64,000 nucleotides of DNA. It comes from Sipunculus nudus (Eukaryota; Annelida; Sipuncula; Golfingiida; Sipunculidae). Location: contig CM049310.1 of the NCBI GenBank assembly GCA_026874595.1, forward strand, positions 77,741,056-77,805,055, given 5' to 3'. Both the position numbers and the translations under genes were made by a program. Of this stretch, positions 49,601 through 58,600 are shown piece after piece (positions within the stretch are counted from its first letter, which is position 1; every line of letters begins with the position of its first letter). Under the pieces are notes generated by a model. That model ran no database searches. It was given only the letters and a program-made list of their open reading frames with translations, and was not told where the DNA came from.

Positions 49601-52600
49601 CTAGTAAAGGTCATGACCTCATTTTAAATAGGTGTCGTCCTCTGACCCATATCTATACATATACCAAGTTTGGTAAAGTTCCGGAAATATTTTTTGGGTA
49701 ATCGCGCCAACAGGATTTATATGCGGCGGCGGCGGGACCGGTATGAAAACATAGTATCCCCCGACTTTGTCTGGGGATACAATAATTCTATTTTTGTTAC
49801 AGCTGCTGCATAATTTCTCTTTATATGCACAGTCACTCACACACAATCTATTTAATTGCCTCTGCCAGGAGATTATGCATTCATCCTTGTTTGTGTGTGT
49901 GTTTGTCACAACATAACTCGGACAATCATGAATTTTCAAGGCATTTCGGAAAGGGCCAATAAAGTTTTTGGTGTGGATCAGGATCATGATCTGGATTTAG
50001 GAACCTTCACAATTAATATTCACAAATGTACAGTCGTTTATGCATGAATGATCCTAAGAATAAGGGCAGAGTAAATGAAAGAAAACATAGTTTTGGGAGC
50101 ATCCCACAAAAGGGACCTGCCCATCGCATGGTGGAGGCCTGCATTACTTAGAATGCAGGTTGCTAGTTTATTCATTCATTTATTTGTCTCAAATTAAATT
50201 AAACACCTCAGATGCAATAATAGCCCTGTCAAGCATTCAAATTTATAACAGCTTATATGAGATCATTGTGACAATTTGTATAGCCATTTGAACAATGCAC
50301 TACACTGGCCACTGTACTGACCTGTATTGTAATCAGATATTACAACATAATGTACCAAAAATCTACTTACCTGTATCCAGGTACTGCAGCATGAAGTAAC
50401 ACACATGTACTGACCTGTACTGTATCCTGGCACTACAACATAAAGTACCAAACATCTACTCACCTGTACTGTATCCAGGTATTGCAGCATAAAGTACCGC
50501 ACCTTTACTCAGCTGCACTGTATCAATGTAGTGCAGCATGAAATACTACACCTGTACTCACCTGTGCTGTATCCAGGTACTGCAACATGAAGTACCACAC
50601 CTTTACTCACCTGTACTGTATCAGTGTAGTGCAGCATGAAATACTACACCTGTTCTCACCTGTACTACATCCAGGTACTGCAATATGAAGTACCACACCT
50701 TTACTCACCTGTACTGTATCAATGTAGTGCAGCATGAAATACTACACCTGTACTCACCTGTACTACATCCAGGTACTGCAACATGAAGTACCACACCTTT
50801 ACTCACCTGTACTGTATCAAAGTAGTGCAGCATGAAATACTACACCTGTACTCACCAGTACTGTATCCAGATACTGCAACATGAAGTACCACACCTGTAC
50901 TCACCTGTACTGTATAAAGGTAGTGCAGCATGAAATACTACACCTGTACTCACCTGTACAGTATCCAGGTACTGCAACAAAGTACCACACCTTTACTCAC
51001 CTGTACTGTATCCAGGTACTGCAACATAAAGTACCACACCTTTACTCACCTGTGCTGTATCCAGGTACTGCAACATAAAATACGACATCTTTACTCACCT
51101 GTACTGTATCCAGGTACTGTAGCATGAAGTACCACACCTGTACTCACCTGTACTGTATCCAGGTACTGTAGCATAAAGTATCACACCTGTACTCACCTGT
51201 ACTGTATCCAGGTACTGTAGCATAAAGTACCACACCTGTACTCACCTGTACTGTATAAAGGTAGTGCAGCATGAAATACTACACCTGTACTCACCTGTAC
51301 AGTATCCAGGTACTGCAACAAAGTACCACACCTTTACTCACCTGTACTGTATCCAGGTACTGCAACATAAAGTACCACACCTTTACTCACCTGTGCTGTA
51401 TCCAGGTACTGCAACATAAAATACCACATCTTTACTCACCTGTACTGTATCCAGGTACTGTAGCATGAAGTACCACACCTGTACTCACCTGTACTGTATC
51501 CAGGTACTGTAGCATAAAGTATCACACCTGTACTCACCTGTACTGTATCCAGGTACTGCAACATAAAGTACCACACTTGAGATGATGTGTCCATCAGAAG
51601 GAACTGGAAGCCTCCAGGTGTGATGAGAGGTTCTGTCCCTCCTGCTTCTCTACACAAATAATAAATAAAGACATGCTGCCCTCACTAAAAACTTATTCAT
51701 ATCATCATATGGTTAGTTAATACTGTAATTAAAAGCATACTTTCTTATTGTCAGTTAACATTGTAAATACAGAGATACAAGAAGTCTACCACTACCAGCA
51801 GTTTCGCATATATATCTGCCCTGCATAAAGTATTTTTCAGGATTTTGCAATAAGTTAGATTCCTGATATTGCTTGTATTGTTATATTGTTAGGGATGTTG
51901 CTGAGACCAGCCGATCCAAGACCATTGGATCTGAGACAGAGGAATTCTATCCAAGATACTGAGACCACATGTTTACCTGAATGCCATCTATTCTCTTATG
52001 CCAGAGTCAGTGTTGCCACAAAATATCAAGTAACCCTTCATAAGAATTAACTGTGATATTTCCACTATGCCAACATACAAACATACAAGCAGCGTGAATG
52101 ATTTACATCTTCTGCTAAGGACAGAAAAAAAGAGTACACATCAAATATCTGCATTATATAGTGCATACTTTATATATGAACCTCAAGTCAAAACTGTAAT
52201 CAAGTCCAACATCAAAAAGATTTCCTTTGAGATTCTAACAAGGGTCTAGCCGCCTAGATGTAGACCTGCAGAAATTGGTCTCAAAACTGGTCTTAGTCAA
52301 GACTGATCTCCACAGGTCCATCACTATTTATTGTCATTAACCAATATCAACAGCACTAAGAAAAACAAAACAGAATCTGGAATGGGGTCAGTCAACAAAT
52401 TTTACAGGGGTCTCATTAACGATGGGATTTTTTTTTGCTACGTGCAGCTGATTATGACACCATCAGGCCAGAGACAGAGTCAAGGTGTGGCCTTTAAGTG
52501 GGGTTTTGGGTATTTGGACCTTGGTTAGAGCTCCTGTAAGAGACTTTGCAAACTCAGGGTGCGGCTATAAATAGATGTGCGGCCTTAAAAGCAGGATTTA

Positions 52601-55600
52601 TGGTGTATCATTAAATATAAATTTTACATTGATTAGGGCACTGTACACTGCTACACTTACAGTTTCATGAGATCTGCACTTAGTAAAATCTGCACAATAT
52701 CTTGGCTCACTCCCTCTGTGCCCTCCTTGGAGCCCACCATGAAATGCAGCAAACACTGAAATATATGAAAGCCTAAATGACAAGAGGAATATTTCATACA
52801 TATTACAAAACAGTCATGTCATTTTCCAGAAAATCATTTACCATGCATCATGTTCAAAACTAAAAAGATAAAATATAAAATAACATATGAAAGATTTTTA
52901 ACATGACAGTTCAGAAATCACTATTCATTTTACCAATACCCATGACTAAAAAGTTATTCTTCTCCATGTTTTTTTTAATTTGTAATTTCAGAAAAATAAT
53001 ATATTTGTATAATTATTAATATTGCCACTATTATAGCAGTAAATTTTATGATAATTTAAGTTGTGGAATCTACTGATTCACAATCCTAGAACAAATTTTA
53101 AAATATTCGGTCTTCTGCAATGTATGAATTAAGGATTGACAATTTTTTTACACTTTTATTATATTGGAATTCAGAAAAATGCAGATATATAAAACAAGGG
53201 ACCTATGGGTCACGACGCTCAGCTCTTATATATGATAAAAAAATATTATTTAGAAATGAGGCACATGCTGGTTTTGTGTGGTAATAAATATAAGCTGTAT
53301 TATAAGTTGTTGTTGTTTAGCTTATGTATGATTTTGCTTATGTATGATTTTGATAGTACCTTTGGAGACAGGGAAGAGGATTGATTTCATTTATTTTATT
53401 AACAAATGGAGTACTATTGTCACACAGATTTTGACTTGGCCATATAACTTATAAGCAGAACATATAATATAAGAGTTTAACTATATATTAAAAAAAATTT
53501 CAAATATTGTCCCAAATAATTTTTATAAAAAATAATAAGAGAATCATATGATTTTTTTAAATATAACTGATATGATTATTAAAATAATATTAAAGAATAT
53601 ATTCATATATGCATTCATGAATACATTTTGAAAGTATTTGCACGAGTATTCATATACTTTCATTTTTACCTGAATTCCTATTCTTTATGCAAGAAATTTT
53701 ATAATGGAGTACATAATCATATTCGTATTTAAATACAATTACAAAGTATTCGCACCATGTCTGGTATTTATTCAGTTTCACCAACCAATGATGTTGAGAA
53801 TCCAGAATATACAAAATTCACACATTTAAATAATGATCATAAGTACCTGGTTTTATGGCTTTTATTTATATTAAAAAATAAATGGTAAAAAATTCATTTT
53901 GGACTAATTTCACATCAATGTACACACTAGACACAGTAGGAATCTAGATTAATATTATCAACTGCATCTTTGTCTATCATTAATTTCCTTCATATGATCC
54001 CTAATGATTAGTAATGAATAATATGATTTACTTCTTTATCATTAAAATTGAACTGAAAAATGCCATAGGTGACTGCATGGTGTTATTTGGAATATGTGAC
54101 ATTCTACCCATCGATACAAGATTCTTATATCATCAGTAACTGCAAGTTAATTTCCTGTTATTATAAACTAACAAATTCCTTTTCTATTTTTCTTTAATTT
54201 GTTATTAAAAACCAATAAAAATTTATTAATTTATTGTTTATTGTTATGTTGTTGGTTAAAACTACTCGATGAGTTGGGTTGGACACCTGGATCAACTGTG
54301 GCTGGCCATAAGCTGCCTGGATTCCTGTATGCCTCGCCTCAAGCGTGCATAATTTGATGAAAGGTCAACAAGGTCAACATATAGGTGACTCAAGAGGGGC
54401 TGGAGAGAGCCAAAGTCTGACAGGGTCTCATAAAAAACATTAATAAAAGCTACACTTTTTGGCCAATTTCTTTCAGCTTTCTAAACTAAAAAGCTGAAAT
54501 CCTAATGTGTGCATGATATGAAAATTATATCAACAGTGCTCACAGGACACAAACGTGCCATGGTCACAGTTGGGCAAAATTTAAGGTACTAATTTTATAT
54601 TTATACTAATAACTTGTAAAATTTGAAAAATTCAGAACTAATTTTGGGTATTCAATTGAATCTCGATTAAATAATGTTACATCCCTGACAAAAAAATCTC
54701 TAGCTTCAGCAATGCCCTTGTTAAGGGAGTAAATATATTTCTTGATTTTTTACAAAGTGCATTATGTTTGGGCCCATAACTTAAAACAATTACGCAATAC
54801 TGACATCATTCTGGCATGTGCATAGAGAATGAAAAATATGTATATTATTTATGATTAAAGTCAGATCAGTGGTTTTGATATTAGGCAGTCTTGAAGTGTA
54901 ACAATGGGTTTTTAATGGAAAAATGAAGTTTTTCATTAATATCTCGAAGGTATTAAGTCCTAGTGACCAAATTCTTGGCATGGTAGGGGATTTTGGAGAC
55001 ATCTAACTGTATGCCGAATTTAAGGAACTAAGAGCTGAAGCTGGGGAGCTGAGCTCTTGCAAACTGCATAACACTAGCTTGATGTAAACAATATGTTACA
55101 TGGTGCTTGAAAACTTATTAAAATCTACAGTTTTTGATCAACTGGTTTCAAATTTTTGGTGTTAACAGTTGAAATGCTAACAAAAACATGCTGTGAAAAT
55201 TAAATCCACAGTACTTACAGGAAAAAAACGTGCCATGGTCAAAGTTGGGCAAAATTTAAGGTACCAATTTTTTATTTTTATTAATATTTTAGAAAATTTA
55301 AAAGATTTTCATCTAAATTTTGGTATACAATTTAATTTTGATTAATTAAAGTTATATTACTGGAAAAATGGTCGATAGCTTTAACATTTTTTGTGTTAAG
55401 TGATCAAATATCTTTCCTAATTTTTTACAAAATGCATTATGTTTGGGCCCATAACTTTTTTAAATTAAATAATACAGACATAATTTCTGGCACGTACATA
55501 GGAACTATATAGAGGAATATTAATTGTAAATATGAGGAAAAACAGATGAGCGGTTTTGATATTAGGCAGTCCTGAAGTGTGAAAATAGGTTTTTAATAAA

Positions 55601-58600
55601 AAATTGAGGTTTTTCCTTAATTTCTCAAAGGAACGAAGTTGCAAAGACCCAGTTTTCGGCTTGGTAGGAGATCTTGTCTATCATTAATTTCCTTCATATG
55701 ATCCCTAATGATTAGTAATGAATAATATGATTTACTTCTTTATCATTAAAATTGAACTGAAAAATGCCATAGGTGACTGCATGGTGTTATTTGGAATATG
55801 TGACATTCTACCCATCGATACAAGATTCTTATATCATCAGTAACTGCAAGTTAATTTCCTGTTATTATAAACTAACAAATTCCTTTTCTATTTTTCTTTA
55901 ATTTGTTATTAAAAACCAATAAAAATTTATTAATTTATTGTTTATTGTTATGTTGTTGGTTAAAACTACTCGATGAGTTGGGTTGGACACCTGGATCAAC
56001 TGTGGCTGGCCATAAGCTGCCTGGATTCCTGTATGCCTCGCCTCAAGCGTGCATAATTTGATGAAAGGTCAACAAGGTCAACATATAGGTGACTCAAGAG
56101 GGGCTGGAGAGAGCCAAAGTCTGACAGGGTCTCATAAAAAACATTAATAAAAGCTACACTTTTTGGCCAATTTCTTTCAGCTTTCTAAACTAAAAAGCTG
56201 AAATCCTAATGTGTGCATGATATGAAAATTATATCAACAGTGCTCACAGGACACAAACGTGCCATGGTCACAGTTGGGCAAAATTTAAGGTACTAATTTT
56301 ATATTTATACTAATAACTTATAAAATTTGAAAAATTCAGAATTAATTTTGGGTATTCAATTGAATCTCGATTAAATAATGTTACATCCCTGACAAAAAAA
56401 TCTCTAGCTTCAGCAATGCCCTTGTTAAGGGAGTAAATATATTTCTTGATTTTTTACAAAGTGCATTATGTTTGGGCCCATAACTTAAAACAATTACGCA
56501 ATACTGACATCATTCTGGCATGTGCATAGAGAATGAAAAATATGTATATTATTTATGATTAAAGTCAGATCAGTGGTTTTGATATTAGGCAGTCTTGAAG
56601 TGTAACAATGGGTTTTTAATAGAAAAATGAAGTTTTTCATTAATATCTCGAAGGTATTAAGTCCTAGTGACCAAATTCTTGGCATGGTAGGGGATTTTGG
56701 AGACATCTAACTGTATGCCGAATTTAAGGAACTAAGAGCTGAAGCTGGGGAGCTGAGCTCTTGCAAACTGCATAACACTAGCTTGATGTAAACAATATGT
56801 TACATGGTGCTTGAAAACTTATTAAAATCTACAGTTTTTGATCAACTGGTTTCAAATTTTTGGTGTTAACAGTTGAAATGCTAACAAAAACATGCTGTGA
56901 AAATTAAATCCACAGTACTTACAGGAAAAAAACGTGCCATGGTCAAAGTTGGGCAAAATTTAAGGTACCAATTTTTTATTTTTATTAATATTTTAGAAAA
57001 TTTAAAAGATTTTCATCTAAATTTTGGTATACAATTTAATTTTGATTAATTAAAGTTATATTACTGGAAAAATGGTCGATAGCTTTAACATTTTTTGTGT
57101 TAAGTGATCAAATATCTTTCCTAATTTTTTACAAAATGCATTATGTTTGGGCCCATAACTTTTTTAAATTAAATAATACAGACATAATTTCTGGCACGTA
57201 CATAGGAACTATATAGAGGAATATTAATTGTAAATATGAGGAAAAACAGATGAGCGGTTTTGATATTAGGCAGTCCTGAAGTGTGAAAATAGGTTTTTAA
57301 TAAAAAATTGAGGTTTTTCCTTAATTTCTCAAAGGAACGAAGTTGCAAAGACCCAGTTTTCGGCTTGGTAGGAGATCTTGGGGACATCTAACATTATGCC
57401 CAATTTTGGATTCCTAGGTCTTACGGTTTCAAAACGTGCCACATCTACGGACGGACGGACGGACGGACAGACGGACGGACGACGGACAATGGACCACGAC
57501 TATAGCTCAGATGACTTATAGTCAGCTGAGCTAATTACTGCCGTGTAGACAAAAAATAATTCACATTCCTGTTCTATGTTTGTCACTTTTATGATATAAA
57601 ACAAGGGACCCATGGGTCACGGCGCTCAGCTGATCGTGATTGGACTATAAATGTTTCTCCACTGTGATACTATATCGAGTCGATAAAGCTTATGAATATC
57701 ATGTACATGTTGGGCTATTATAAAGGAATGTAATGTAATATGTGAGTAAATGATAAATGAAATTATCTGACTGATGGATAAATAGAGTCAAATAAAGTGG
57801 TTTATTTTTTATTTATTTAGGAGGGTTTGAAAATTGTGATATATTTGAGCAAATATGAATGCAATGACAGCAGTAATAAGCAGTAGTAGAATGATGATAA
57901 GGCTATTTGTTGAAGGATCTAAAGTGTATGGTAGTCTGCAAGCGTTCAATTAGACAGATATGATGTTATGATTAACTATGCTGATGAAGTGATTTATGAA
58001 TATGTGACTGTATGACACAATATCTCTTTAGTCTTGACAAGGTACATTATTGTGATGCCCACTATGTCTACATATTACACAATATTGACATAATTTCTGG
58101 CATGTTCATAGGTACCTATGGACGAATAGTTATACAAAATATTAAAGTATGAATATATCTGATTCATCTTGTTCTTGCTTACTGAGGCTGACTTTGGCAT
58201 GGGGTTCGGAGAAGGGAAAAGTGAGGGCAGCATGGAGGTGTATGTAGAAATATTCTATTGTAATATTTTTCATTTATATAAGAATATGAAAAGCTAAGAG
58301 GAAAGGGGCCCTCCTACTTGGTTATAGTAAAGTTCTAAATATATGATTGCAAACTAATACTCTGACAAGATGGTCATGAAGAAAAACAGTAAAAGTTTTG
58401 AGATACTGTGTTGCATACGAAAATTTACAGATGGACAGGCAAGTGGACAGAATGGACTAATACCTTTATTTCACTTTCAAGAGAATAATGCATTTTATAA
58501 TCCTATTTTATTTAAGCATATCCACTTTTTCCATCAAGAAGTTTTTATCTGAATCATTACTTTATTTACAGGTTTATAATTTTTTAATTAAAAAACCTGA

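Noticed and set aside
50310-51574. Regular short repeats that resemble a CRISPR array
   Set aside because: Units are directly contiguous with no unique spacers, are copies of an exon end, and the genome is eukaryotic.
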